From Paenibacillus dendrobii (GTDB lineage: Bacteria > Bacillota > Bacilli > Paenibacillales > Paenibacillaceae): 64,000 nt of DNA. The notes below the pieces were generated by a model. It worked only from the letters and a program-made list of their open reading frames with translations. It did not search any database and was not told where the DNA came from. A program made the translations under genes and the position numbers. The DNA lies in contig NZ_WUBI01000002.1 of NCBI RefSeq assembly GCF_009807035.1, forward strand, positions 930,001-994,000, written 5' to 3'. Position 1 is the first letter of the stretch. The number at the start of each line of letters is the position of its first letter. Below are positions 45,801 to 56,800 of this stretch, one piece after another.

Positions 45801-48800
45801 GCAGCCGCATAATCCGCCTGCCCCGGATTCCCGAACTCTCCTGTTCCTGATGAGAAGAGGATCATAAAATCGAGATTCATCCCGCTCGTAAACGCATCGA
45901 GGTGGAGCAATCCGCTAACTTTCGGCCCCAATACCTCTGCAAACTCTTCTTCGGATTTCTGGATAATCAATTGATCCCGGATAATCCCGGCGCCATGAAT
46001 AATGCCGTTTAACTTGCCATAGTCCTCCACAATTCCGGCGATCAAGGACTGGACTTGTTCTCGATCCGTTATATCGACCCGCCTGTATTGTACGTTTGCC
46101 CCTCTTTCCTTCAAGTCGTTCAACTGGGCCTGCTTCGTCTCGGACAATGCGGATCGTCCCGTCAATATTAGGTTGACATCCTTGATCGTGCGACTCATTT
46201 CTCCGGCGAAAATGAATCCTAATCCTCCGGCCCCTCCGGTCAGCAGATAGACGCCGCCTTCCTTCCACGGCAGTTCATCTTTCTCGCTTCTATCGGGCAG
46301 CCCCGATTCTTCAAAGTTTTTGGTATATCTCGTACCAGCAACATAGCTGATATCCCGATCTTTCGGTCTGCAACTGTCCGCCTCCAGCCTCGCAGCGATT
46401 TCTTCCACGCTGCATCCGGCAGACAGTTGAATAATCTGAACTATCAGCTTCGGATTTTCGAGCTGAGCTGTCTTGAGCAGCCCTCCCAATCCCCGGAACA
46501 ACTCTCGATCATCGTCTGCGAAGACGACGAATTGAACGAGAACTTGGCCTTTCGGCTTGCTCGTAAGCATGTTTTTAACCTCACGGAACAATTGGACGGC
46601 ATAGTGCTCGAATCTAACATGCAAATTGCTCGCTTCACTTCGGAATATTTGGCTGCTCGCCCCTTGTGTCAGAGACTCGATCGCTTCGGCGGTTAGTGAT
46701 TGATCCGCTTCGCAAAGGAAGATCTTGCGCTGTACATATTCGGGTGTTCTTTCCGCATGAATAACGGCCGATTTCTCCCATACGGGATGAAGCATTATCG
46801 ACCCGATACGGGTGTTTTTATCGTCTCCCGCTTGAAGCGTTCTGAATGCGAATTTTTTCATTCTCACCTGTATGTTTCCGGTCTCATCGCATAAGTCGAT
46901 ATCGACGATACGAACGGTAGGATCGGAATGCACGCTTTCGCTCGTTCGTACCATCGCCCACATGCTCTCCGTGCACTTGCCCGGCAGTTCCAGCTGCTCC
47001 AGGCTGACAGGCAGCCATGGCTGTATCATTGCTCGACTTTGGGTCTCACCTTGTCCGATCGCTAAACCGATCATCGCCTGGATGGCCGAGTTCAGCATCG
47101 TCGGATGCAGAATATAAGATCCCGACTCATTCCTTACCGATTCCGGCATCGCGAGCTTAGCCAATACGTTACCATCTCCCGCGTACAGACGCTCAATCCC
47201 TTGAAGCCCGCTTCCATATTCGGATTTGATGCCGCTTAATTTCCCGTAGCATTCGCTTTCGCTGAGGACGGCACGGCTGCATTCGGCTTGAAGCTTATTA
47301 ATTTCCACACGCTCCGGTTGCGAGTACTCCTTCCTCGGAACGAGTACCGCCCGGCCTTGACTGTGTATGGTTGCTTCTTCCCGATCCGCCCGGCCAGCGC
47401 TATAGATTTCATAGCCAACCTCGCCGTCTTCCACCGGATAGATGCCGATATGCAGATCTAGTTGGTGCCCGTTTACGACGGCCGGACTTGACCATGCTAT
47501 ATTGTTCAACATGATCGTATGTTCCGCGGCTTCTGGTACAGATTCAAGAATGGCTGCTCGGATCATCTCCAGGTATGCCGCTTCGGGCAGCCATTTTTCT
47601 CCCAGGATGACATGGTCTCTCAGGAAAAATTCATTCCCGGTCCATGTGCTGCTGAATTTTTGGCCTTCCAAATTCGACGTATTCCGATGGAGCAGCGGAT
47701 GCAAATATACTGCCGAAGTTAGATCTGCCGCAACGTTAACCGGTGGTTCCGATTGCATCTCCGAAAACCAGTACCTCTCCCGCGCGAATGGATACGTTGG
47801 CAAGCTGATTCGCTTCGGCTTGCGATGGATGTACAACCGCTCCCAATCAACGTCTATGCCCGTAATCCATAATTCCAACAATGCCGAGTATTTCTTCCGT
47901 TCGACGAGGAGATGAAGCACGTCCTGCAATTCCTCATTTGAATTAAATAAGGCAAGCATATTTCGTTGCTTATTGCTTTGGCTTCTGTAAAGATCGGCAA
48001 TGTCATGCTTCCCTTGCACATAACCCTCTAACTTTTCGGATAAATCTTCAATAGAGGTTACGACGACAGCCAGCCGTTCCTCCATGCTTTCCCGCCCTAC
48101 TTGCAGCGTGTAGGCGATATCTGCCAAATGTTTGTTCTCCAAGCCCTGAGCATTTATCGCATCCAACAGCCGCATCGCTTGCTCTTTGAGGCTGTTTTCC
48201 TTTTTGGCCGATAATACGATAATCGCGGGGTTGTGCCCTGTTACCGCAATGGGTTCGACCACTTTCTTCTTAGGCACATATTCCTCGATGATGGCGTGGC
48301 TGTTCGAACCACCGGCGCCAAAGGACGAAATTCCCGCGATCCTCGGATATTCCTTCTGTTCGCCATCGATCTCGATGATAGGCTGTTTCCATTCCTCCAG
48401 TCTCTGCTGCACGCTGAAGGGGGTTTGCTGGAAATCGATATTGGCATTCAACAGCTCTGAATGGATACTCGGTACGTATTGCTTATATTTCATCTGCAGC
48501 AATACTTTCGTTATCCCCGCGATCCCCGCTGCCGCTTCCAAATGACCGATGTTGCTCTTCGCCGATCCGATGGAGCAAAAGTCGCGGTCGATCGTGTAAG
48601 CATCGAACGCTTTCGTCAATCCAGCAATTTCGATTGGATCACCCAACAAAGTTCCCGTTCCATGGGCTTCGATATAACTGATCATTCTCGGGTTCACACC
48701 AGCATCCGTGAATGCCCTGTGAATGACTTGGGCATGCGCGGCCGGATTGGGTACGGAATACCCGTTCGTCTTGCCGCCGTGGTTAACGGCCGTCGACTTA

Positions 48801-51800
48801 ACGACCCCGTAGATTTGATCGCCGTCCGCCACAGCTTGCTTAAGCGGCTTCAATAGTATCGCGCCAACCCCTTCGCCCGGCACGTAGCCGTCTCCCCCAC
48901 TGCCGAAGCTTTCGCATTTGCCTTTGCTGGACATGAAGTTATGCCGGCTCAAAAATAAATACTTGTTAGGATGCAAGGAAAGATTGACTCCCCCGACGAC
49001 GGCAAGCCTGCATCTGCCTAGCATGATACTATCGCATGCCACATGCAATGCCGTTAAGGACGAGGAGCACATGCTGTCAATCGCCATGCTCGGTCCGTTA
49101 AAATTGCAAAAATAAGAGACGCGATTCGCGATGGAGGATGCAATCCCCGATAACGCGACAGGCTTGCCCTTCATTTGGCTCTCTACGCCAAGAAGCTGAT
49201 AGTCCATGAAGGTAGCCCCTACAAAAACGCCTACATTGCCTCTCACCGCATCACTACTGATTTGACTTAATGCCTCTCTTGTATATCCGGCATCCTCTAT
49301 CGTTTCATAGACGCATTCCAGGAATAGTCGCTCCTGCGGGTCCATGAATTCCGCATCCTCGGGAGAGATATTGAAAAACAACGGATCGAATTTATCGACA
49401 TCTTCGATAAATCCTCCCCATTTGCTATTGATCTTCCCGACCTTGAACTTGTCTGCATCGTAATAGCGCTTGTAATCCCAGCGGTCCTCTGGAATTTCGA
49501 TGACGCAGTCTCTTCCCGCTTTCAGATTCTCCCAGAATTCGTGGATGTTGTTAGCCTGGGGATATCGGCCGGAGAGGCCGATAATTGCAATGTCCATATT
49601 GCCCCCGTCTTGCTCCGGATCCGAATCCCACTTACGATCCGACTCGTTGGACTCTTGAAGAATCGGCATCATTGCGGTAGCTCGTTGTGATTCATCCGTC
49701 TCGTTCACTGCCTCGTCATTCGATGCGTGAAACCCGAACATTTCCATAAGCTTATCGCTATAGGTCTCCGTGAAATAATCCGCTAATGCCCGAATCGTTT
49801 GATATTCAAAGAAGATCGTCATTGAAATCGGCCCGAGTGTATTCTTCAATTCTTCCGCAAGCTGCTTGATCATGACAGAATCAATGCCGTAGTTCTCCAG
49901 CGAAACATCCGATTCGATCCGGTCGACAGGAATGCTGCTTACCCATGCGAGCAGTTGCTTGCAATACTGGACCGTCTTTTCTTTCATTATCGCCGGAGTA
50001 AGCTGTACCTTGCCCGCGTGAACAGCCATTCGTTCTTCCCGTTCAATTACGGGTGCCACACGCTCGGCTTCCACCGTACGCTCCGGCACATGTACTCCGG
50101 ATAGATCAGCGCTTGTATTTACACCCGGTATCCAATATCTTTCCTTCGCAAACGGATAGGTCGGCAGGCTGATTCGTTTAGGCTTTGTCCCCGGGTAGAG
50201 GCTTTCCCAATTCACATCCAAGCCCTTCACCCAGAAATCGAGAAGCTTCCCATACTTCCCTTTGCCAATCCAGGAATCGATCGCCTGCTGCAGGTCATTA
50301 TCCGCTTTGAAGACAGCCAGCGTATCCTTCTCTCTCGTGGCACGACCGACGTATAAGTCTTCCACGTCATCCTGGCCGGCCAAATATCCGTTTAGTTTCT
50401 GTTCCAACTCGCGCACTGAGGTCACGGTCATGCCCAATCGGGCTTCCATCGCTTCGCGGCCGATTTGCAGCGTATATGCGATATTCGGCAAATCTTGGTC
50501 CTCATATCTTCCTTTCCCTATCTCTCGCAATAATTGTCTAGCCCGTTCTTTGAGATTCTCCTCCTCCTTCCCTGACAATAAAATGACTGCGGGTTTATCA
50601 ATCGTTATGACGGGGACCCCTCCTGGTTGGTGCCTAGGCATGTATTCCTCAATTACAAGATGAGCGTTCGATCCCCCCGCGCCAAAGGCCGATATCCCCG
50701 CAAGTCTGGGCACTTCCTTCTTGACGCCATCCCGCTCGATGACCGGGCGTTTCCACTCTTCCAGCTCATGCTGCACCTTGAACGGCGTCTTCTCAAAGTC
50801 GATGTTTGGATTCAATTCGCTGGAATGTAGGCTCGGCACTAGTTTCCCGTACTTCATCTGAAGCAGCACCTTCGTCACGCCTACAATCCCTGCTGCGCTT
50901 TCCAGATGCCCAATATTGCTCTTGACAGAGCCAATTGCGCAAAATTGCTTGTCGTCCGTATGGTCTTCAAACGCCTTGGTCAGAGCCGTTATTTCAATCG
51001 GGTCCCCGAGCGCCGTTCCCGTGCCATGAGCCTCAATGTAACTGAAATGTCTGGCATCGACATTCGCTTCTTTCATCGCTCTTCGGATCATGCTCGCTTG
51101 GGCATTGGGATTCGGCACGGTGTAACCATTCGTCTTTCCGCCATGATTGATCGACGAACCCTTAATTACCCCGTAAATCTGATCCTGGTCCTTGATCGCT
51201 TTAGACAATGGTTTAAGCAGAATAGCGCCAACACCTTCTCCCGGCACATAACCGTCGCCACCATTACCGAAGCTTTCGCATCTTCCCTTGCTCGACATAA
51301 AATTGCCGCGGTCAAGCACCAAGTATTTATTCGGATGAAGCGAGACATTCACGCCGCCAGCGATCGCAAGCTCGCATTCTCCTTGCCGGATGCTTTGGCA
51401 GGCCAGGTGGATCGCGATCAATGATGAGGAGCACATCGTATTCAATCCGATGCTTGGGCCGTGAAAGTTGCAAAAATAAGAGACTCGATTCGCAATGGAG
51501 GATGTTATCCCGCTAAGCGCAACCATGCGGCCTTTCGCTTGTTCCTGCGCGCCAAACAGCTGGTACTCGTCATACATAACGCCGACGTAAACTCCAACGT
51601 TCCCCTCCAAGCCGGAACCTTGAACTTTGCTTAACGCTTCTCTCGTATAACCGGCATCCTCCAATGTCTCCAGAACGCACTCCAAAAACAACCGTTCCTG
51701 AGGATCCATAAATTCGGCTTCGCGCGGTGTAATATTAAAAAATAACGGATCAAACCGATCCACATCGTCCAGAAATCCACCCCATCGAGCTATCGTATTG

Positions 51801-53803
51801 CCTTTTCTCTTCTTGCTTTCCTCTCCGAACAGACGATGATCCCAGCGCTCTTTCGGTATTTCGGTAATGCTATCCTTGCTGCTGCACAGATTTGCCCAAA
51901 ATTCATCCAAATTTCCCGCTTGCGGATATCGTCCCCCAATGCCAATGACCGCGATATCCTCCCTCACGGGTGCAGCAGCTTCCGGTTCGTTCGCTGACGC
52001 GAACCTTTGACGCTTGCGTCTCGATCTACTCGTCGGCGGTTGCACAGACAGCGGACCGGCTGCAGATGCTGTTGATTCAGCGGCGGCGACGGGCTGCTGG
52101 ATTTTATATGCCACGCCCAACCGATCCATCAGTTTATCCCGGTGGAATTCGAGAAAGTAACCGGCGATCGATCGGATGTCCTGATATTCAAAGAACAGTG
52201 TCTTCGAGAGCGAACCAAAACTTTTCTCCAACTCATCCGTCATTCGCATGATGACCAACGAATCGATTCCGTAATTCTCCATCGGGGCGTCTGATTCGAT
52301 TCGGTTAATCGGCAACTTAATGACCGTTGAGAGCAATTTCTTGAAATAATTCTCCGCTTTTTCTTGCAGCGTTTCTTGCGAAGCCGCAAACCGAGGACGG
52401 CTTTCTCCTGCGTCTTCAAGAGTTGCCACGGAAGCGATGCTCCCACTAACCTGGTTAAGGAACTCCCCGCGAAGCTTCTCACGATCTCCCTCCATGATCA
52501 TCACCTGATCATGATCTTGGGCCAATGCTTGATACAAGGCCTGAATGCCGGTATTGGTATTTAAAGGGATCATCCCAATACGCTCATACATGCGCCGCTC
52601 GATCTCCTTGTCGACATGCATGCCGCCTTGCCTCCATAACGGCCAATTGATCGAAACGGTTTTCCCCCTCCGTTCTCCTTTCCCTACCAAACGATTGCGG
52701 TAGTTCGCGAAGGCATCCATGAACGCGTTGGCTGCCGCATAATCGGCCTGTCCCGGATTCCCCGTCTCCCCTGCTCCTGACGAAAACAGTAGGATAAAGT
52801 CAATATTCATCCCGCTTGTGAACGTATCGAGGTAATGCAGGCCGCTTACTTTGGGCTTCAGCACCTCGGCGAATTCCTCTTCTGTTTTGTGAAGTATATA
52901 TTGATCCCTGATGATGCCCGCGCTATGAAAAATTCCGTTTAACCTGCCGTAACCTTCCGTGATACCGGTGATCAAAGCCTTCACTTGCTCTTTGTCCGCT
53001 ATATCCATTTGCCTGTAGTCAACGACGGCTCCCTTTTCCTTCAACTCGTTCAATCGGAACAGCTTCGCGTCCGAAAGCTCCGATCGTCCCGTCAGGATCA
53101 GGGTGACATCCTTGATTTGCCCAGCAATCTCTTCGGCGACGATTAATCCTAAACCTCCGGCACCGCCGGTTATCAGGTAGACGCCGCCTTCCTTCCACGG
53201 AATGTCTTGTTCCCCGGTTCTCTCAGGCATACCTGTCTCTTCCAAACTTTTCGTATACCTTACGTCATCCACATAGCTAATCTCATGATCAGCGAGGCTT
53301 CGGCTATCAGCCCGCAGCCTTTCCGCAACTTGCTCCATCTTGCTTCCGGCAGGCAGTTGAATGATTTGATAGATAAGCTTCGGATTTTCGAGCCGGGCGG
53401 TCTTCAAGATTCCTCCCAAACCTCGGAAAAGCTCTGTATCGCCGCCTGTAAACACGACAAGTTGAATGAGAACATGGCCTTTCGTCTTACGGGTAAGCAT
53501 GCTCTTTACGGCAACAAACAATTGTTTCGCGTATTGTTCGTACCGGATATTCAAATCCTTTGCTTCACTTCGGAAAATTCGGCATCTCGATCCTTGGAGC
53601 TGGGATTCCACCTGTTCCGAGGTTATATGATGGTCCGCTTCGCACAGAATGACTTCGTGCCGTTCATACATTGTACTTGCTGCCGGGACCCGTTCCGACG
53701 TTTTCCATACCGGATGCAGCATCAAGGCACCAACGGCCGCTTGATCTCCACTGACAGGAAAACCTTCGTCGGAGTGATTACCTTCATTCGTGTTAACCAA
53801 CAT
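42839..53803 (-). CDS. PKS-B: KR-ACP-KS-ACP-KS-DH*-KR-ACP-KS0-ACP
   Basis: This 3654-aa protein begins with a full KR (pseudo-KR plus catalytic half, TGGAGGLG, QADYAAAN) that completes the module whose DH ends PKS-A. Next come ACP (GIDSL, Ser515), KS1 (Cys791, EAHGTGT, NIGHLE), ACP (GIDSV, Ser1309), KS2 (Cys1579, intact) and a DH (His2064 in DHVILGEKWLP, but Asn2238 replaces the catalytic Asp in HPTMLNSAIQ). KR (TGGAGGLG) and ACP (GVDSV, Ser2818) follow. The third KS keeps Cys3091, but EAHGTGT reads EAAASGS (Ala3226), so it should pass chains on without condensation. The last ACP is GLDSIL (Ser3604). AT-docking ends such as ISLPTYPFAKERYW follow the KSs. The ATG overlaps PKS-A by 11 nt. Confidence 0.93.
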   Translation of the reverse strand: MLVNTNEGNHSDEGFPVSGDQAAVGALMLHPVWKTSERVPAASTMYERHEVILCEADHHITSEQVESQLQGSRCRIFRSEAKDLNIRYEQYAKQLFVAVKSMLTRKTKGHVLIQLVVFTGGDTELFRGLGGILKTARLENPKLIYQIIQLPAGSKMEQVAERLRADSRSLADHEISYVDDVRYTKSLEETGMPERTGEQDIPWKEGGVYLITGGAGGLGLIVAEEIAGQIKDVTLILTGRSELSDAKLFRLNELKEKGAVVDYRQMDIADKEQVKALITGITEGYGRLNGIFHSAGIIRDQYILHKTEEEFAEVLKPKVSGLHYLDTFTSGMNIDFILLFSSGAGETGNPGQADYAAANAFMDAFANYRNRLVGKGERRGKTVSINWPLWRQGGMHVDKEIERRMYERIGMIPLNTNTGIQALYQALAQDHDQVMIMEGDREKLRGEFLNQVSGSIASVATLEDAGESRPRFAASQETLQEKAENYFKKLLSTVIKLPINRIESDAPMENYGIDSLVIMRMTDELEKSFGSLSKTLFFEYQDIRSIAGYFLEFHRDKLMDRLGVAYKIQQPVAAAESTASAAGPLSVQPPTSRSRRKRQRFASANEPEAAAPVREDIAVIGIGGRYPQAGNLDEFWANLCSSKDSITEIPKERWDHRLFGEESKKRKGNTIARWGGFLDDVDRFDPLFFNITPREAEFMDPQERLFLECVLETLEDAGYTREALSKVQGSGLEGNVGVYVGVMYDEYQLFGAQEQAKGRMVALSGITSSIANRVSYFCNFHGPSIGLNTMCSSSLIAIHLACQSIRQGECELAIAGGVNVSLHPNKYLVLDRGNFMSSKGRCESFGNGGDGYVPGEGVGAILLKPLSKAIKDQDQIYGVIKGSSINHGGKTNGYTVPNPNAQASMIRRAMKEANVDARHFSYIEAHGTGTALGDPIEITALTKAFEDHTDDKQFCAIGSVKSNIGHLESAAGIVGVTKVLLQMKYGKLVPSLHSSELNPNIDFEKTPFKVQHELEEWKRPVIERDGVKKEVPRLAGISAFGAGGSNAHLVIEEYMPRHQPGGVPVITIDKPAVILLSGKEEENLKERARQLLREIGKGRYEDQDLPNIAYTLQIGREAMEARLGMTVTSVRELEQKLNGYLAGQDDVEDLYVGRATREKDTLAVFKADNDLQQAIDSWIGKGKYGKLLDFWVKGLDVNWESLYPGTKPKRISLPTYPFAKERYWIPGVNTSADLSGVHVPERTVEAERVAPVIEREERMAVHAGKVQLTPAIMKEKTVQYCKQLLAWVSSIPVDRIESDVSLENYGIDSVMIKQLAEELKNTLGPISMTIFFEYQTIRALADYFTETYSDKLMEMFGFHASNDEAVNETDESQRATAMMPILQESNESDRKWDSDPEQDGGNMDIAIIGLSGRYPQANNIHEFWENLKAGRDCVIEIPEDRWDYKRYYDADKFKVGKINSKWGGFIEDVDKFDPLFFNISPEDAEFMDPQERLFLECVYETIEDAGYTREALSQISSDAVRGNVGVFVGATFMDYQLLGVESQMKGKPVALSGIASSIANRVSYFCNFNGPSMAIDSMCSSSLTALHVACDSIMLGRCRLAVVGGVNLSLHPNKYLFLSRHNFMSSKGKCESFGSGGDGYVPGEGVGAILLKPLKQAVADGDQIYGVVKSTAVNHGGKTNGYSVPNPAAHAQVIHRAFTDAGVNPRMISYIEAHGTGTLLGDPIEIAGLTKAFDAYTIDRDFCSIGSAKSNIGHLEAAAGIAGITKVLLQMKYKQYVPSIHSELLNANIDFQQTPFSVQQRLEEWKQPIIEIDGEQKEYPRIAGISSFGAGGSNSHAIIEEYVPKKKVVEPIAVTGHNPAIIVLSAKKENSLKEQAMRLLDAINAQGLENKHLADIAYTLQVGRESMEERLAVVVTSIEDLSEKLEGYVQGKHDIADLYRSQSNKQRNMLALFNSNEELQDVLHLLVERKKYSALLELWITGIDVDWERLYIHRKPKRISLPTYPFARERYWFSEMQSEPPVNVAADLTSAVYLHPLLHRNTSNLEGQKFSSTWTGNEFFLRDHVILGEKWLPEAAYLEMIRAAILESVPEAAEHTIMLNNIAWSSPAVVNGHQLDLHIGIYPVEDGEVGYEIYSAGRADREEATIHSQGRAVLVPRKEYSQPERVEINKLQAECSRAVLSESECYGKLSGIKSEYGSGLQGIERLYAGDGNVLAKLAMPESVRNESGSYILHPTMLNSAIQAMIGLAIGQGETQSRAMIQPWLPVSLEQLELPGKCTESMWAMVRTSESVHSDPTVRIVDIDLCDETGNIQVRMKKFAFRTLQAGDDKNTRIGSIMLHPVWEKSAVIHAERTPEYVQRKIFLCEADQSLTAEAIESLTQGASSQIFRSEASNLHVRFEHYAVQLFREVKNMLTSKPKGQVLVQFVVFADDDRELFRGLGGLLKTAQLENPKLIVQIIQLSAGCSVEEIAARLEADSCRPKDRDISYVAGTRYTKNFEESGLPDRSEKDELPWKEGGVYLLTGGAGGLGFIFAGEMSRTIKDVNLILTGRSALSETKQAQLNDLKERGANVQYRRVDITDREQVQSLIAGIVEDYGKLNGIIHGAGIIRDQLIIQKSEEEFAEVLGPKVSGLLHLDAFTSGMNLDFMILFSSGTGEFGNPGQADYAAANAFMDAYASYRNTLVATGERQGKTVSINWPLWEQGGMHVDKEIEKIMFDNVGMVPMKTETGIKALYQALDQKQDQVLVMEGDTDKIRVKIRMAESVDHTRQPKKQAKEVNFDELKEKVIDKLTVLFGESIKLRSDQINAQEPFETYGVDSVKLTLLNRKLADHFSDVSNTIFFEYRNFAALSGYLASEFPYECMQWIGDDIPAENASQPEQLIPENPVARSGDVFQALTPKRNKLGAVKRIGESADTGRKDDEPIAVIGVSGRFPMARNIDEFWDNLKVGKNCITALSEERWPLDGFFNPNREDALAKQQSFSKWGGFLEGFADFDPLFFNISPAEAMRMDPQERIFLEQCWKAVEDAGYVPSRIDESLRNQIGVFGGVTKTGFNLWNGTTHQFYNTSFASIVNRLSYVMDFHGPSVPVDTMCSSSLAALHQACEGIRHGEISMAVVGAVNLYVHPSNYTSLAQGGLLSDRSSSTVFGKGGNGFIPSEGVGAVVLKRLSDAERDNDHIWAVIKGSAVSHSGRTNGYNVPDPAKQAAVIQKAMDAAGIDPRTIRHIEAAASGSEMVDAIEMSAITKVFGTSRDRENGLYTLGSIKAGLGHGESVSGMAQFIKALLQLKHKQICPTSLPDQLNPSINFDTLPFTVETKLANWPEMELSGERSPRRIGINSFGAGGVYAHVIVEEYDHSAEEEDRSYAAADGAPKLFVFSAKTNHALRDVVNIWKAYLKEHPGLDLRQLAYVLQLKREPMKRRFAAIAHNAGELIASMEQFLLEEPTQHAGSALLEPNHDERIKRLIAEKDWAALAQFWLNGATIPWEDLYLDYAPKHIPQLPTYPFRPKSFWPNEMDQQFPKQTENHSFISVDDILGIHPEHMATSLVTEPETESGFIPVVSDEDDEALYEAADIERRIKSILVDLLYLDEFDEFDVDGSFMELGLDSILVGKFIHALNSEMDLSLSDTIVFDYSTTSQLAKYMAKHLNSRRLNKNYA

Positions 53804-56800
53804 AGGCTATGACCTCGCTTTCCGCTTCCAGCCCTCTGAATGCAAATTTCTTCATTCGTATCTGGATCGTCCCATCCTCATCGCACAGGTCGATATCCAG
53901 CTTTTGCATGTGACTGTCAGTTGTGATGCCTTCGCTCATTCTAACGAATGCCCACATGTGCTCACTGCAGTGGCCGATGATATCCAGCTCTTCGAGTGCA
54001 AAAGGCAGTCTCGGCTTCGCTCCGGCGATTCCAGAACTGGCTGCACTGGCGATGGACAAGCCTATTGTGGCCTGTATCGCGGAGTCCAGCATGCTTGGAT
54101 GCAATATATAGTCATCCGACACCGCGCTTACTGATTCCGGCATCATCAACTTTGCCAATACCTGACCTTCCCCGACGTATAAGCACTTAATCGCTCTATG
54201 CCCGCTTCCATATTCAACACCCATGGTGCTAAACTGCTCGTAGCATTCGCCGTCGCCGATGATGCGATCACTGCATTCGGCTTGTATTGTGCGAATATCG
54301 ATCCCCTGAGCATGATCGGAATGGCTTCTTGGCATGAAGACAGCTCGTCCTTGACAATGGATGACCGTCTCTTCTTCCCCAATTGGGCCTGTACTGTATA
54401 TTTCAAAGCCGATTTCCCGTTCTTCTTCCGGATAGATTCCGATATGCAACTCCTGGCTTGGTCCGTTTGCGGCGTATGGTGCTGACCAGACGATATTTTT
54501 TAATTTGATGGCGTGATCTTGTCCCCATTGCACGGATTGCCGCAGCGCTGCACGTGTCATCTCCAGGTATGCCGCTCCGGGCAATATGTTCTTGCCCCTC
54601 ACGGCATGGTCCCTCAAGAAAAACTCTTTGCCTGTAAATATACTGCTGAATCGCTGTTCTTCCAGATTCGATGTGTTGCGATGGAGCAGCGGATTCAAAT
54701 AACCCACAGCATGCAGGCCCATTGCGTTCGTATTCTCCGCCTCGGTCTCTCTTTCCGTCAGCCAGTAACGTTCCCGGGCGAAAGGATACGTTGGTAAGCT
54801 AATTCTTCCGGGATTACTGTGGGCGTACAGATTGTCCCAGTTGAGGTCCAGGCCCATGACCCATAAATCAAGCAGCCGATCGTATTTTCTTTTGTTGATC
54901 CACGATTCCACGGCGAGCTGGATGTCTTCGTCAAACCCTAGCAGCGCCCCCAATGCTTTATCTCCCGACGCATGCCCGCGATGAATATTTTCCGTTTCGC
55001 TTCGATGTTCGACATATGCGTTGAGTTTATGTTCCAATTGCTCCAGGGAAGTCACTGTCATCGCCAAACGCTCCACCATTGCCACACGTCCGACCTGAAG
55101 CGTATACGCGATATCGATCAAATCCCGGTTTTCATGTTGACCCTTTCTTAACCAAACCAACAAATTTTCTGCTTGCTCCCGAAGCTTTTCCTCGCTCTTG
55201 GCCGATAATACGATGATGACCGGCATATGGCCGTTATGCGTCAAGTGCTCACTTCTTGGTTCTACCATCCCGTATTCCTCAATAATGACGTGTGCGTTTG
55301 CGCCCCCCGCGCCAAAGGAGGATAGTCCTGCGCGCCGCGGATAACGCCTGTTGTCGATAACCGGCCGCGTCCACTCGGACAGCTCCTGCTGGAGAACAAA
55401 TGGCGTTTTGCCGAAATCGATGCGCGGATTCAGTTCCCTGGCATGCAAGGAAGGCGCAATCTGTCCGTGTTTCATTTGCAGAAGTACTTTGGTCAAACCT
55501 GCGATTCCTGCCGCGCTTTCCAAATGTCCGATGTTCGACTTGACCGAACCAATCGCGCAAAACTGCTTATCGCTCGTACTCTCTTCAAATGCACCTGTAA
55601 GTCCCGCAACCTCTATCGGATCGCCAAGTTCCGTGCCCGTGCCATGTGCTTCGATATAACTGATCGTCCTTGCATCCATTTGGGCTCGCCGCAGCGCCTC
55701 CTTGGTCAATTGGCGCTGCATATTCGGATTGGGAACGGTATACCCGTTCGTTCTTCCTCCCGCATTGATCATCGTCCCTTTGATCACGCCGTAGATATGA
55801 TCGCCATCCCGTTCTGCGGCTGACAGCGTCTTTAAGACGACGGCGCCGACTCCCTCCGCGTCTACAAAGCCGTCAGCTCCCGCCCCAAACGCCTTGCATT
55901 CACGCCCTGAAGAGAGCATCGTTTTACCGGACAAGCGCTCATAATGGTAAGGATCTGCAATTAAATTGACGCCCCCTGAAATGACGCATTCGCATGTTCC
56001 GTTATAAAGACTCTCCACCGCCAAATGGATCGCGACCAGCGACGAAGAGCAAGCCGTATCGACAGCCATGCTCGGTCCTTGAAAATTCATGACGTAGGAA
56101 ACGCGATTCGCAATCGACCAGAATGAGGCCCCCGTAACATAGTCCGCATTCATTGCGCCTACGAAAACGCCGACTCTTCGCGATGCGCACAAATTATCGG
56201 GCGTGTATCCCGCATCCTCGATGCTCGCATAGACCGTCTCCAAGAATAATCGCTCCTGCGGGTCCATTTGCTCGGCTTCTCTTGGCGATATGCCAAAAAA
56301 GATCGGATCGAACTTGTCGATATCCTCTATAAAACCGCCCCACTTGGAGTAAATTCCGCCATATGCCTTTTTATCCTCGGTGTAATACGTTTTCCAATCC
56401 CATCTATCCTTCGGAATTTCGGAAATGCCGCTTTTTCCGTTCTTCAGCATCTCCCATAGCGCATCGATATGGTTAGCCCCGGGATAACGTCCGGCTAAGC
56501 CGATGATGGCAATATCCTGTACGCCGGGATCACTGCCAATGCTCGCGGCTCTCGTTTTTTCCTGACTGTCTAAAGCGGCTGGAAACTCTCTCATCTCCGA
56601 TTGCCGTTCGGATGCCGGTAATGTCCGATCCTTAATCAGTTCATGTTCATCCCTAGCTGCTTGATCTGCTACTGCATATTTGACCTTCAAGACTTCACGA
56701 TGATGATTCATAACGTAATCGGCAAGTTCATCCAGCGAATTGTACTCATAGAACAATGTGCTGGATAATGAACCGAAAACCTTCTCCAGCCGACCGGTCA

